DNA of 64,000 bases from Magnolia sinica (Eukaryota; Streptophyta; Magnoliopsida; Magnoliales; Magnoliaceae), in contig NC_080579.1 in assembly GCF_029962835.1 (NCBI RefSeq), forward strand, positions 186,001 to 250,000. Reading direction: 5' to 3'. Made by a program: the position numbers and the translations under genes. Below, in pieces: positions 24,800 to 39,159 of this stretch (position 1 is the stretch's first letter; every line of letters starts with the position of its first letter). A model generated the notes under the pieces. The model was not told the DNA's origin. It made no database searches and saw only the letters and a list, made by a program, of their open reading frames with translations.

Positions 24800-25450
24800 G
24801 TGGTGTGGTCCATTTGAGTTTCCATATGGATTAATTTTTAGTTATGGGTCTTTTAAAAAAAAGCTAATTACCAAGTGATCGTGTAGGTAGAAAGAAATGA
24901 CTTTAATGTCGATAGTTTAACTGAAGATAGTCCTTTACGGAGTGGTGTGGCATAATAAGATTCATGTAGTTGACCCAATTAGTTGAGACAAAATGCTTTG
25001 ATGATGATAATGAGAATGAGGATGGCATATGTATGTATATCATCATTGTCATCTAAACACTATCTCAACTAATCTAAGCTTTACAATTCTGTTCAATCCC
25101 TCAAATCCATCAAGATTGTATTCTCAACTAAACCGTTTTTTCTTAAATCTTATGTTAGTACATCCACCGTTTTTTCGCCTTCAACCTACCAATCAACTCC
25201 TTCAAACCCATTTAGTTCCTTATATTCATTACATGTGGCTAAATCATCTCAATCTTATTACCTTTGGTGTTACTCCTAACTTTCATTTAAAGAATTCATT
25301 CCTTGTCTTCCCACAAATTCATCTCCGGTTCCTCATTTTTGCAATTCTCATTATACGAATATGTAAATTGGTGACTGTCCAAAATTTTAACCCATGTAAC
25401 ATTACTGTTCTTATACATAATAATTAGAAAGTTAAAAAAAACAAATATTA
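24800..25450. repeat. Tail-to-tail LINE composite, junction 12 (type a)
   Basis: The tail is at about 25000-25055. The antisense arm preserves CCAATCAACTCCTTCAAACC and the C-terminal fragment pattern. The next b-type junction is about 2.37 kb away. Confidence 0.65.
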
Positions 25451-27169
25451 GATATTTTCTTTTTTCCTGTTTTTCCCTATTTACCATTTTTTCAATTTTT
25501 AATTAAAAAAAAAAACCACCAGCTTGAGCGATCACGTGATGGCATAAGCAATCAACCCAGGGTTATGGCTTATGTTAGTTTATTTGATTTAACAACCTTG
25601 CTCATTTTACGAATTTGTTATTCCTCAACTGTTCAACATTTTGCCCCGTATGTCATGCCCAGTCTTCTACCTATCATATAACATTTCTCTTTCAGTTTTA
25701 TTAGTACAAGGCAATTTTACAAAATTTCATAAGAACGCATCTACACTTTGCTCACCATGTCCTAAATCTACAAGCAACATCTTTCTTAATCACTTCATCC
25801 TAGTCGGGTTTATCCGAGGAGTGGCTTGATTTCACAAAATTCCAGAGGCACACATCTCAAATTTATTCACCATGCCCTAAATCTTATAAGCAATATCCTT
25901 CGCTCCATCCATGTACTTTCAAGACTATCGCTTGCTCGTTTAAAACCTTTAACTTGTACTAACTCAATCCTAAACTGTCCTTCAACCTATCAATCAACTC
26001 CTTCAAACCCGTTTTGTTCCTTATATTCATTACACGGGGCTAAATCATCTCAATCTTATTACCTTTGGTGTTAATCCTAACTTTCATTTAAAGCATTCAT
26101 TTCTAATTTTGTTATTCTTCGTCTTCCCACACATTCATTTCTGGTTCCTTATTTTTGCAATTATCATCGTATGAATATGTCATTTAGTAACTGTCCAAAA
26201 TTTTAACCCATGTATCATGACTGTTCTTATACATAATAATTAGACAGTTTTTTTTAATCGATTTTTTTGAAGATTTTAATTTTAAAAAACCATTAGCTTG
26301 AGCGATCGCATAAGCAATCATGTGATGACATAAGCAATCAACCCAGGGTTATGGCTTATGTGGGTTTATTTGATTTAACAACCTTGCTCATTGTATGAAT
26401 TTGTTATTCCTCAACTGTCCAATATTTTGTCCCATATGTCATGACCAGTCTTCTACCCATCATATAAAATTTCTCTTTCAGTTTTATTAGTATAAGGTAA
26501 TTTTACAAAATTTCATAAGGACACATATACACTTTATTCACCATGCTCTAAATCTACAAGCAACATCTTTCCCAATCACTTCATCCTAGTCGGGTTTATC
26601 CGATGAGTGGCTTAGTAAGGTACTTAAGGCGATTTCACAAAATTACAGAGGCACACATCTTGACTTTATTCACCGATGAGTGGCTTGCTCGTTTAAAACT
26701 TTTAACTTATACTAATTCACTCCTAAACTGTGTCTTCAGTAAAGCCATATATGTGCTTAAATATTTTGTTACAACTTCCACACATGTCCCATTAGGCCTT
26801 TTATTTGCCCTTATATGACCTTCAAATATGACGTTATGAAAGATTAAATCTTTTGTTAGTACCTCCACCAATGTCCCCTTATGCCTTTTATTTGCCTTTT
26901 TGCCCTTTATTTTTATCTTTTACACATAAAAATCATCCTGGTCGACTTTACCTCATATTATTACTCATTGGTGTTACTCATGACTTTCGTTGAATGTATT
27001 TGTTCTTAGTTATGTCATTCATAGTCTTCTTATACAGAAATTTCATAAAACTATAAAGGTATACAACTCCACTACATTCACCTATCTCTAAATTTATATG
27101 TAATATTTTTCTCGATCACTTAATTTGGTTACATTCAACTTGGCGGACTAAACAAAACCTAGTTGTGCT

Positions 27170-27830
27170 CCCCCTCTCAATTGTTCTCCATGGTGTGGTC
27201 CATTTCAGTTTCCATTTGATTTAATTTTTAGTTCTATAAGTCTTAAACGTGGAGGTATGAAGAAATGATTTGAAAGCCGATAATTTAACTGAAGATATGT
27301 TTCTTGGCGGAGTGGCATGGCATAATATGATTCATGTGGTTGACCCAATCAGTTGGGACTAAATGCTTTGATAATGATAATGAGGATGAGGATGACGTAT
27401 GCATATATATATCATCATCATCATTGAAGCACTAATCTCAGCTAATCTAAGCTTTATAATTCTGTTATGTCCCTCCAATCCATTCAGGTTGTATTCTCAA
27501 CTCAACTGTTCTTGTTTAAATCTTCTGTTAGTACATCCACCCTTTTTACCCTTTAACTTACCAATCAACACCTTGAAACTCGTTTATTTCCTTATCTTCA
27601 TTGCACGTTGCCAAATCATCTCAATCTTATTACCTTTAATGTTTATTCTAACTTTCACTTAGAGCATTCACTCCTAATTTTGTCATTCTTTGTCTTCTCA
27701 CACATTCACATTCGGTTCCTCATTTTTGCAATGCTCATCATATGAATATGTCATTTTGCAAATGTCCAAAATTTTGACCCATGTATCATAACCGTTCTTA
27801 TACATGGTAATTAGACAGTTTTTAAAAAGT
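27170..27830. repeat. Tail-to-tail LINE composite, junction 13 (type b)
   Basis: The tail is at about 27365-27425. With the sequence up to 28779 it is almost base-for-base the same as 37555-39143. Confidence 0.68.
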
Positions 27831-28774
27831 TTTAGATTTATTTTTTACTTTTTTTTCACCCATTAATCATTTTTTCAATTTTTAATTAAAAAAAAAAACC
27901 ATCACCTTGAACGATCGCATAAGCGATCAATCAATGCCATAAGCGATCAACACACGATTATGGCGTATATGATTTTATTTGATTTAACAACCTTGTTCGT
28001 CTTATAAACTTGTTATTCCTCAACTGTCCAACATTTTGCCCCATATGTCATGACCAGTCTACTACCCATCATATAGAAATTCTCTTTCAGTTTTATTAGT
28101 ATAAGGCCATTTTACAAAATTTCAGAGGAACACATCTACAATTTACTCGCCATGCTCTAAATCTACAAACAACATCTTTCTAAATCACTTCATCCTTGTT
28201 AGGTTTATCTGATGTGTAGCTTAGAAAGGTACTTAAGGTAATTTCACAAAATTCTAGAAGCACACATCTCTACTTTATTCACCATGCTCTAAATCTTACA
28301 AGCAATATCCTTCTTTCCATCCATGTCCTTTCAATACTATCGCTTGCTCGTTTAAAAATTTTAACTTGTACTAAATCACTCCTAAACTGTATCTTCAGTT
28401 AAGCCATATATATGCTTAAATCTTTTGTTACAACTTCCATCCTTGTCCTATTAGGCATTTTGTTTGCCCTTTTATAACCTTCAAATTAAATCAACTAACA
28501 CTATCGAAGATTAAATCTTTTTTTACTATCTTTACCATTGTCCCTTTAAGCCTTTTATTTGCACCTTTGCCATTTATTTATTTTCGTTAAATGTATTTGT
28601 TCTTAGTTATGTCATTCCTTGTCTTCTTGGACAGAAATTTCACAAAACTATCTAGGTATACAACTTTACTGTATTCACCTTACTCTAAATTTATACGAAC
28701 CTTTCACGATCGCTTAATTTGGCTACATTCAACTTGGTGGACTCGACAAAACATCTAATATGGTTTTAGGCTGT

Positions 28775-28779
28775 TCTCC
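28775..28779. repeat. Left target-site duplication of the solo LTR (TCTCC)
   Basis: TCTCC precedes the LTR start, and TCTCT follows its end at 34948-34952. The paralogous empty site near 39144-39165 reads CTGTTCGCCCCCTCTCAACTG, matching the two flanks joined through a single 5-bp copy. Confidence 0.75.
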
Positions 28780-31700
28780 TGTCACGCCCCAGACTCGGTA
28801 ACCGGACCTCACAAGGAACCCGATGACCGGTTCTGGCCGCAACAGCCTCCGTAGTACCCCATTCTCGGCTCTTGAGACAGGTTTTGATCCTGGGATCCTA
28901 TAAGGAGGATTTCTATAACAATGTAATCATCTCTAATATGAGCATACCCAAGATCACAACAAGTAAATCTAAGAATAACAAAGGCACACATCACAAAATC
29001 CACTATGAATTTGAACTTTTACAAGCTTACATCAGGTCCAAAAGGACATACATAAGATAACAGAAGAAAGAAGGAAGAGAATCTGCAACATTAGGTCCTC
29101 GGCTCGCACACCTATCCAAGCTCTGCTACTAAGATGCCAACTTAGGATCTCCTGCACGCATCAATCGTGCATAAGCTTATAGAAAGCTTAGAGGGTGGTG
29201 AAAGTGTGTGACAATGGTGCTCAGAAGAAGATAGAGAATGCAGAAGGGGGTCATGATCAATACCAATACCACTAGCCTTATCAAGGCTATCATGAACGCA
29301 AGAAACTATACCAAGGCAGTACGATAATGCAGGAAGCTATACTAAGGCTATATAGTGCAATGAGTAATGTAATGTAATGAGTACTGGGCGTCATGCCAAG
29401 GCGATGCAATATGAGGCTTACACAGCCGATGCAAATGCAATGCAAAGTAATGCCAGTGCTCATATCCAATCCACATATTAAGTACATTTTCATCATAAAA
29501 AAATCACCGAGGTCCATTACACTGCTGGATGACTGCCGCTTTACAGACCCTGCACAGTCAAACGAGTGTAAGAGACCTCACTACCTGCCTGTGGACAGTC
29601 AATCACCAAAAAGGCCTGCCGGTAGCAGACCCATTCATGAGCTGGTCAGACTCAGCCTAGCAATGCCCCCTTACATCAGGCGAGTAAGGCCACACCTCTA
29701 TCCAACCGACTACACGACAGTGGGAGTCGCGTCCTATCGATATAAGGCCCTCGTGCGCTCATATATTCCACCCGGTCACGGCGCTAGAGCAGATCCTCGG
29801 TACCATGGAAGTTTTGAGAATTTCACTCATGGGCATCCTATGCACCCGGTATGCTTAAGTAACATTTTCGGTGTCCAAACATGGCCATCCACGATGTATC
29901 TGTGGAGGTTACAGCCCTGATGAAGCAAGGGCGATAATGATCATATGTTATTTAATGCCAGATGCATGAATCACACAATCAACTATGCATCAATTCTAAG
30001 CATCCAACGTGCTCAAGAGGGAATACTACGTCCCTCGGGAAGGCATCATGCAATGCCCAATGGCACAATCATAACCACACACACAGTGTCATCCAAGCAT
30101 ACAATGATGTACATGGGTCATGAAGATGGGTCTAGATGCATTATGCGACGATATACAAAGTAGCACACTCCTCTATCCAAGAAGGGACCAAGACTAGGTA
30201 TTTAGACAATATTCATAAGGAATCCCACGTCTAGTGGGGGCCCATTTACCTAGGGTAGCCCACGAGACTAAGCATACAAACTACCTGTCTAAATAATACA
30301 GAAATAAGTCTAGCAAGAGTTTAAAATGAGCATCTAATCACATTTAGATACAATCAGGCCTAGAGGGGTTCATAATGGGGACATTTAACCATCATTCCCC
30401 AAGAGGCGTTTCAACCATGAACTATATGGATACAAGGCCCAAGGCCCTCATTCAAGATAAGAACACAGGTAACCACATACATATACCCCTCATAATAGGC
30501 CATAAGAAAAGGATATAATACCACCTTTAACAACAGGGGCCCCAAGAGGGAAGTTAAGGCCCAAGGCTCATTTTCCAATGGCCATAGAATCCATGCATCA
30601 AGTTGGACTTGGTGGGTAGCCCGCGTACACAATATACGACCCAAAAATGAGTTCAAGTTTGGATGAAATGGGCCGAACTAAGTCAGCCCAATAATTAGCA
30701 ATTTAAGTGGGCAACCAAGGGCCTAATACTATCCTTATCTTAGCCCACAAGTCCATCAAAATGGTGGAAGTCGGTCTAATGTATGGTTGGGCCAAGCTGG
30801 GGCGTCCCAACCCACTATGGGCCCATGGGATGCCCCAAAAATCTGATCTAAGATGGGGTCCTCATGTGATCACTAAAGGTGACCCAAAAGAATGCAGTGA
30901 TTAAGCCCAAAGATTATAAGAAAACATAAGATGCAACACGTGCACAAGTTCTCCATATGGTGGGCCCCATAGCTAAATAAAGTTTTAATCATACAATTAT
31001 ACATTTAAGGCTCTTTGATAAACTTTTGGTCCGTTTGTCTTCCTAGACCTGCCAAGGTCCAGAAATTTATTAACTATGTGGAAATAATCTCCCGAAGGCC
31101 AACTATACTCACTGAGGGATCCCACCAAATGGAGAGTGTGTATATATATCATGAAAAGATCAACTGGGCCTGCTACTGGATTGTGAGTCCAATAACAACC
31201 CAAGGCAGAGAGTGCTTCCATGATCGGGCGATCTAAGGCTTGGACAGCCTGGACCAAACATACGTTAAGGTAGGTTCCACATACATGCACAATGAGCCTT
31301 AAATAAATGGCATAGGGTCTATGGTGGGCCTTTAACCACCCATAGAAAAACCCATGGGCTTACCTTAGGATCACCTAGGAGGACATTCAACCTCAACTGG
31401 TTTCCAAGAGATAGCCTGCCACTACTTGTATAATATAAGGTCTAAAGCCCACGTAATGCATGGCCTAATGGGCCATACACCAAGCCCAAATCATAGGCCA
31501 GATAGTGGGCCCTCAAGTAAGGTTTGGGCCCAACCACAAGGGTCATAATTCCACATATTGTGGTGGGCTTCATGGGCAGCCCAGTAATTCATTTACATGG
31601 GCAAGTTTTACATTTAACACAAGTGAGTTGGGCCTCACTTTTGGCCCAAGTACAGGGTCAATTTAGTGGGCAGCCAAGAGCCTAACTTCTTGTATATTAT

Positions 31701-32589
31701 TGCCCTTAAGCCCATCACAATAGATGGGAGAGTATAACCCCAAGACCAATGGGCCTATCCAAAAGAACTGAGTCCACAAGGCCTAATCACCGCCACAAAA
31801 AGGGTGGCCATGCATATACTGTATTACATAATGGGCCCTAAGGAAATGACCCAAAACAAAAGTCATCCAATTCATGCTCTATGGTGGACTTAGAGGGCAG
31901 CCTATGAACCCAATAATATACATGAGCAGGGCCTAAACCGACAGTGTGGGCCTTGTCATATCAACCCAAAGACTTAGCAAGGCCCTCCACAATATGCATC
32001 AATGTGGGCCTTGCAAGTCAGCCCATAAATAAGTACTTCATGAGGGCATCAAGGCCCATAATACACATGATCAGCTTATAAATAGCCCATTGGGCCCACA
32101 ATTTGATAAGGTCAGCCCTTGCACAAAGTTGGGCTTAAGGAAGAGGTTTACAGCCCATTGGGCATATAAAACTACTTAGAAATCTGGTTAAGGTTAGCCT
32201 ACTATAGAGATGGGCCATAAGGGGCACTAATTAAGCCCAAAAATGTTTAAGAAAAGAAGGCAAGAGTGTGTACAATACTCCCTTAAATCTGGTGGGCCAC
32301 ATAAGCTCCAAAAAGGTCAACCATGCTGCAAAATTTGGGCCCCTTGTTGGAATTCCAGCCCATCCATTTCCTGGGCTTGCTGGAGTCTAAAAATTTATTT
32401 AATCTAAATGGGCTATTGACCCATGATAACCCACATATATTACAGTGGGCCCCACTAGATAAAAAGGGGGATATACAACACTTACTTCAAGTTGGCCATG
32501 CTGATGGAATGCAGGCTCAACAACTCAAGGTAGGAGTGTCCCATGGTGGTTAGTTCTATGGGCCTGGGTATTTGGCCCAAAACTGATCC

Positions 32590-33310
32590 AAATTGCAGGC
32601 CCCACGACGGTCGGTACAGAGGTCCGATGGCCCTGAAAATTTATAGAGTGGTCCTTCCATGGGTGGGACATACCTCCAAAAATTTTCATAATTTTTGGAC
32701 ATCTAAAAATATTTTAATTAATTTAAATAAAACAATCTGTCTAGAAAATCGGACTAGCCTGGATGTTCCAACGTGGTGGGCCAGTCCAGCCCTCGCCACG
32801 GTGTGTACAGGGGTCCATTGGACCTGAAATTTGATAGGTGGGTCCTACCATTGGTGGATCATATCTATATAAAGTTTTATAATTTTTAGACACCCAAAAG
32901 TATTTTAATAAATTTAAAGAATACAATCTATACAGGGTGAACTATTGCTGGAATGTAACTATCCTGAATTTGGGCCATCCAATGGGTGGGTTCTGGGCCT
33001 CCTAAATTCATGAAATTTGGACCCAAGGTCCCTCATCAAGCCTACATTAATATGGGACCCAGAAATATGGCCTACCTTCTGAGAAAAATATTTTTAAAAC
33101 TTTTTTTTTAGGGAACTATACTGCTGGACTACACAGCGGAATTTTTCTGGCAGTCCACTATATTGGCCCGTTTGGATGCCCAAATGGGGTCCATTGGCCC
33201 TAAAATTTTGCAGGTAGGTCCTACCATGTTTGGGCCACCTCACTGAAAAATTTTAAAATTTTTGAGATAGTATAATTATTTTATTTATTTCATACAAATT
33301 ATGGACAGCA
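32590..33310 (-). repeat. Internal tandem subrepeats in the solo LTR
   Basis: A unit of roughly 190-240 bp recurs about three times. Each contains 'GTGGGTCCTACCATGGGTGG', an ATTTTTxGACAxCxAAAAxTATTTTAAT stretch and 'ACAGGGGTCCATTGG'. The same subrepeats occur three times in the partial LTR at 60950-61450. Confidence 0.6.
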
Positions 33311-34386
33311 AGGTCCAGATTTTATTTTCCTGCTACAGCAATGCTGCTGTCCCTGACTTGTGTACCCCATTAGAGAGGGCCCAGGTCTGCCAAAATTTGG
33401 AGAAATGCGAGGCCAACATCCCTGTCCAAGTATAAAATAAGGTGGGTTCCAAAAAGGTAGCCCACCATTTCAACAACTAGCTGACATTTATGTTTTTCCA
33501 GCAAGCAGAGTAGCTAGACAGTCCAGAAAATCTGGACCGTCCAACCTCCTTGGTCCACCCTTTTGGGTGATCAAACAGGGACGGATGAGGGTGAAATTTG
33601 TCATACTTCTAAGTGGGGTCCACACCTCCAGAAATAATCAAAAAGTTGAGGTAAAACATCCTCCAAATCAGCCCATAAACTATGCCAAAAACAATCCAAA
33701 AATAGTCCAGAATTTTTCTGGACAGCAAGGTCTATCTGAAAACAAATGATCATAGCTACTAAAAAAAGGGAGAAATACCCCACAAAATTTGTGTTGTGGT
33801 CCACCTCAATGGGCCCCACAAACTTCCAGACAAAAACCCTTCACAAAACCCATTGCATGCATCCAAATAGGAGCAAATGGGGTGTCAACGTCTAAGGGAA
33901 TGGACTGCCATGGGCATCCACCTTGCTTGGACGGTCTGGATATTCCGGGGCCACTAAGTGGGCCACACATGTCAGGAAATCAAGAATAAAATAATGAAAA
34001 ATAAAGATAATCTAGCCACAAGAGAGGAAAATGACATGCATCAAAGGAAGATGCCATGATGGGGTCCATGGAGAATGGCCCCATCCATGGAACATGCATG
34101 CAAAGAAATGGGCCATTGGCCTCAATCATGGAGACATGGGGGACTTCCATCATCACTTGATGGGTCCCACAAGTTCCTAAGGAAGATGAATGAGAATTTA
34201 AGAGCACCCACCTCAAAGCTTATCCTTCTTCTTCCACACTTGGGTTCTATAGCTCCAATGGTGAAGTTTTAATGGTTGGGATGGGTTTTTGAGGGTTAGA
34301 TTGGGAGAGATCTAGCTTGGAAGGGGCTGGAGGATTTGAGAATTTTTGGAGGAAGGTTGCAAGCTAGAAATGAGGAGGGAGACATA

Positions 34387-34388
<2 letters not shown>

Positions 34389-34450
<62 letters not shown>
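34389..34450. repeat. (GA)n microsatellite
   Basis: An uninterrupted GA run of about 31 units inside the solo LTR. Confidence 0.95.
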
Positions 34451-34453
<3 letters not shown>

Positions 34454-34947
34454 GTAGGGAGGCAATCATGGCCTCTCTCCTTAGTTAGAGAAACCATAAT
34501 GGCCTATGGTGACAATAACAAAATGATATGCTTAGTAGGTCTCTTGGTGGTGTTTGTGGTTAGTGGTGTTAGTTATGGATCTTTGTGTAGTGTGTGGGTA
34601 GTGTACCTTGAAAATTGTGCCAAGGGAGGTGGTGGTTCACACATGCATTCCACCTAAGTGGGCTACATGATCAATGGTCATATAATGAAATGTACAAAAC
34701 TTTTGATCTACATATCAGATGGATGCACAAGATGCGGCGTTGGAACCGCGGCGACGATGCGGTCGCAATGACATAGGTTTCAACTCAATTCGAGTCGGGT
34801 CTTCATGACTGGATTTATAGATGACCGCAAACACTATCTAAGCGTCACGAGTCACCGGGATTCGACAGGTAGGACCGCGGAACCAAGGTGGACAGAATGC
34901 ATACTTACACACACATGCACACATGCGAACTTGGGCCGGGTCTCACA

Positions 34948-34952
34948 TCTCT
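34948..34952. repeat. Right target-site duplication of the solo LTR (TCTCT)
   Basis: Differs at one base from the left copy. The array continues immediately with CCCTCTCAACTG, as at the empty paralogous site near 39160. Confidence 0.7.
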
Positions 34953-35640
34953 CCCTCTCAACTGTTCTTTGTGGTGTGGTTTATTTGAGTTTCCATTTGG
35001 ATTAATTTTTAGTTCTAAGGGTCTATAAAAAAAATAATTATTAAATAATCAATAAAATAAAATAAAACAACTATTACCTTGTGAACATGGAGGTAAAAAG
35101 AAATAACTTGAAGTCCGATAGTTTAACTGAAGATATGATCCTTGGCGGAGTGGCGTGGCTTAATAGGATTCATGTGGTTGACCAAATTAGTTGGGACAAA
35201 ATGCTTTGATGATAATAATGAGGATGAGGTGACGTATGTATGTAATCATCATCATCATCTCAGCACTATCCCAGCTAATCTAAGCTTTACAATTCTGTTA
35301 TGTCCCTCCAATCCATCCATGTTCCATTCTCAACTAAATTGTTCTTCCTTAAATCTTCTATTAGTACATCCCCCCTTTTTAGCCTTCAACTTACCAGTCA
35401 ACTCCTTCAAACCGGCTTAGTTCCTTATCTTCATTACACATCGCCAAATAATCACAATCTTAATTACCTTTGGTGTTACTCCTAACTTTCATTTAAAGCA
35501 TTCATTTCTAATTTTCTCATTCATTGTCTTCTCACACATTCATCTCCTATTCCTCATTTTTGTAATGCTTATCGTATGAATATGTTGTTTGGTGGTTATC
35601 CAAAATTTTAATATATGTATAATGACTGTTCTCATGCATT
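34953..35640. repeat. Tail-to-tail LINE composite, junction 14 (type a)
   Basis: The tail is at about 35205-35262. It matches junction 16 (39160-39850) nearly throughout, including an A-rich AATAAAATAAAATAAAA insertion before the sense arm. Confidence 0.68.
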
Positions 35641-37554
35641 GTAATTAGACAATTTTCAAAAAGTTTTAGATTTTTTATCCTTTATTAACCCTTTTTTCAA
35701 TTTTTAATAATAATTAAAAAAAAAACTATCAGCTTAAGCGATAGCATAATTTAAAAAAAAAACTATCAGCTTAAGCGATAGCATATCATGCGATGGCATT
35801 CTTATACATAATAATTAGAAAGTTTAAAAAAACAAATATTAGATTTTTTCTTTTTTCCTTTTTTTTCCTATTTACCATTTTTTAATTTTTAATTTAAAAA
35901 AAAAAAACCCTCAGCTTGAGCGATCACATGATGGCATAAGCAATCAACCTAGGGTTATGGCTTATGTTGGTTTATTTGATTTAACAACCTTGCTCATTTT
36001 ATGAATTTGTCAACTATCCAACATTTTGCCCCATATGTCATGACCAGTCTTCTACCCATCATATAACATTTCTCTTTCAGTTTTATTAGTATAAGGCAAT
36101 TTTACAAAATTTCATAAGAACACATCTACACTTTGCTTGCCATGCCCTAAATCTACAAGCAACATCTTTCTCAATCACTTCATCTTAGTCGGGTTTATCC
36201 GATGAGTGGCTTAATTTCACAAAATTCCAGAGGCACACATCTCAAATTTATTCACCATGCCCTAAATCTTACAAGCAATATCATTCGCTCCATCCATGTA
36301 CTTTCAAGACTATCGCTTGCTCGTTTAAAACCTTTAACTGGTACTAACTCATTCCTAAACTGTCCTTCAACCTATCAATCAACTCCTTCAAACCCGTTTT
36401 GTTCCTTATATTCATTACACGTGGCTAAATCATCTCAATCTTATTACCTTTGGTGTTAATCCTAACTTTCATTTAAAGCATTCATTCCTAATTTTGTAAA
36501 TCTTCGTCTTCCCACACATTCATTTCTGGTTCCTCATTTTTGCGATTCTCATCGTATGAATATGTCATTTGGTGACTGTCCAAAATTTTAACCCATGCAT
36601 CATGACTGTTCTTATACATAATAATTAGACAGTTTTTTTAATAGATTATTTTGAAGTTTTTAATTAAAAAAAAAAAACCATCAGCTTGAGCGATCGCATA
36701 AGTGATCATGTGATGGCATAAGCAATCAACTCAGGGTTATGGCTTATGTGGGTTTATTTGATTTAACAACCTTGCTCAGTCTATGAATTTGTTATTCCTC
36801 AACTGTCCAATATTTTACCCCATATGTCATGACCAGTCTTCTACCCATCATATAAAATTTCTCTTTTAGTTTTATTAGTATAAGGTAATTTTACAAAATT
36901 TCATTAGGACACATACACTTTATTCACCATGCTCTAAATTTACAAGCAACATTTTTCTCAATCACTTCATCCTAGTCGGGTTTATCCGATGAATGGCTTA
37001 GTAAGGTACTCAAGGTGATTTCACAAAATTACAGAGGCACACATCTTGACTTTATTCACTGATGAGTGGCTTGCTCGTTTAAAACTTTTAACTTATACTA
37101 ATTCACTCATAAACTGTATCTTCAGTTAAGCCATATATATGCTTAAATATTTTGTTACAATTTCCACCCATGTCCCATTAGGCCTTTTATTTACCCTTTT
37201 ATGACCTTCCTATATGACATTATCAAAGATTAAATCTTTTGCTAGTACCTCCACCAATGTCCCTTTATGCCTTTTATTTGCCTTTTTGCCCTTTATTTTT
37301 ATCTTTTACACATAAAAATCATCTTGGTTGACTTTACCTCACATTATTACTCATTGGTGTTACTCATGACTTTCGTTGAATGTATTTGTTCTTAGTTATG
37401 TCATTCATAGTCTTCTTATACAGAAATTTCATAAAACTATAAAGGTATACAACTCCACTACATTCACCTATCTCTAAATTTATATGTAATATTTTTCTCG
37501 ATCACTTAATTTGGTTACATTCAACTTGGTGGACTCAACAAAACCTGGTTGTGC

Positions 37555-38200
37555 TCCCCCTCTCAATTGTTCTCCATGGTGTGGTCCATTTCAGTTTCCA
37601 TTTGATTTAATTTTTAGTTCTATAAGTCTTAAACGTGGAGGTAGGAAGAAATGATTTGAAAGCCAATAATTTAACTGAAGATATGTTTCTTGGCGGAGTG
37701 GCATGACATAATATGATTCATGTGGTTGACCCAATCAGTTGGGACTAAATGCTTTAATGATGATAATGAGGATAAGGATGACATATGTATGTATATCATC
37801 ATCGTCATTGAAGTACTAATCCCAGCTAATCTAAGCTTTATAATTCTGTTATGTCCCTCCAATCCATTCAGGTTGTATTCTCAACTAAACTGTTCTTGTT
37901 TAAATCTTCTGTTAGTACATCCATCCTTTTTACCCTTTAACTTACCAATCAACACCTTGAAACTCGTTTATTTCCTTATCTTCATTGCACGTTGCCAAAC
38001 CATCTCAATCTTATTACCTTTAATGTTTATCCTAACTTTCACTTAGAGCATTCACTCCTAATTTTGTCATTCTTTGTCTTCTCACACATTCACATCCGGT
38101 TCCTCATTTTTACAATGCTCATCGTATGAATATGTCATTTGGCGAATGTCCAAAATTTTAACCCATGTATCATAACCGTTCTTATACATGGTAATTAGAT
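37555..38200. repeat. Tail-to-tail LINE composite, junction 15 (type b)
   Basis: The tail is at about 37750-37812. Nearly identical to junction 13 and close to junction 17. Confidence 0.68.
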
Positions 38201-39159
38201 AGTTTTTAAAAAGTTTTAGATTTATTTTTTACTTTTTTTTCACCTATTAATCATTTTTTCAATTTTTAATTAAAAAAAAACCATCAGCTTGAGCGATCGC
38301 ATAAGCGATCAATCAATGCCATAAGCGATCAACACACGGTTATGGCTTATATGATTTTATTTGATTTAACAACCTTGTTCATCTTATGAATTTGTTATTC
38401 CTCAACTATCCAACATTTTGCCCCATATGTCATGACCAGTCTACTACCCATTATATAGAAATTCTCTTTCAGTTTTATTAGTATAAGGCCATTTTACAAA
38501 ATTTCAGAGGAACACATCTACAATTTACTCGCCATGCTCTAAATCTACAAACAACATCTTTCTAAATCACTTCATCCTTGTTAGGTTTATCTGATGTGTA
38601 GCTTAGAAAGGTACTTAAGGTAATTTCACAAAATTCTAGAAGCACACATCTCTACTTTATTCACCATGCTCTAAATCTTACAAGCAGTATCCTTCTTTCC
38701 ATCCATGTCCTTTCAATACTATCGCTTGCTCGTTTAAAAATTTTAACTTGTACTAAATCACTCCTAAACTGTATCTTCAGTTAAGCCATATATATGCTTA
38801 AATCTTTTGTTACAACTTCCATCCTTGTCCTATTAGGCATTTTGTTTGCCCTTTTATAACCTTCAAATTAAATCAACTAACACTATCGAAGATTAAATCT
38901 TTTTTTACTATCTTTACCATTGTCCCTTTAAGCCTTTTATTTGCACCTTTGCCATTTATTTATTTTCGTTAAATGTATTTGTTCTTAGTTATGTCATTCC
39001 TTGTCTTCTTGGACAGAAATTTCACAAAACTATCTAGGTATACAACTTTACTGTATTCACCTTACTCTAAATTTATACGAACCTTTCACGATCGCTTAAT
39101 TTGGCTACATTCAACTTGGTGGACTCGACAAAACATCTAATATGGTTTTAGGCTGTTCG

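Larger units (their letters stand above)
13120..28779. repeat. RTE-type LINE fragment array, block 2
   Basis: This is the longest uninterrupted array block. From 13.1 to about 17.9 kb composites lie in the same orientation as block 1. Between about 18.0 and 19.1 kb the order switches, and from 20.5 kb onward composites are reverse-complemented. Junction spacing in the right part alternates about 1.68 and 2.37 kb. All ORFs are short and broken; readable relics are from the LINE C terminus. The hAT-like MITE at 19155-19681 sits inside, and the solo LTR begins at its right edge. Confidence 0.7.
28780..34947 (-). mobile_element. 6.17-kb solo LTR of a Ty3/gypsy element
   Basis: On the plus strand it starts TGTCACGCCCCAGACTCGG and ends GGGCCGGGTCTCACA, so the minus-strand LTR runs TGTGAGACCC to GGGGCGTGACA. 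Five-base target duplications flank it. The same terminal sequence at 62933 is directly followed by a primer-binding site, which fixes it as the 3' end of an LTR. No second copy of this terminus, no primer-binding site and no gag or pol lies inside, so it is a solo LTR left by recombination. At 6,168 bp it is unusually long. ORFs inside, such as 29393-29920, are antisense to the LTR and probably chance. Confidence 0.78.

Noticed and set aside
29393-29920. 175-codon ORF in the solo LTR, with a partly similar frame at 59397-59789
   Set aside because: Lies antisense within LTR sequence. Similarity between the copies is explained by shared LTR descent, and many differences change amino acids. No family recognised.
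34312-34497. Leu-Ser-rich short ORF
   Set aside because: Translation of the (GA)n microsatellite on the minus strand.
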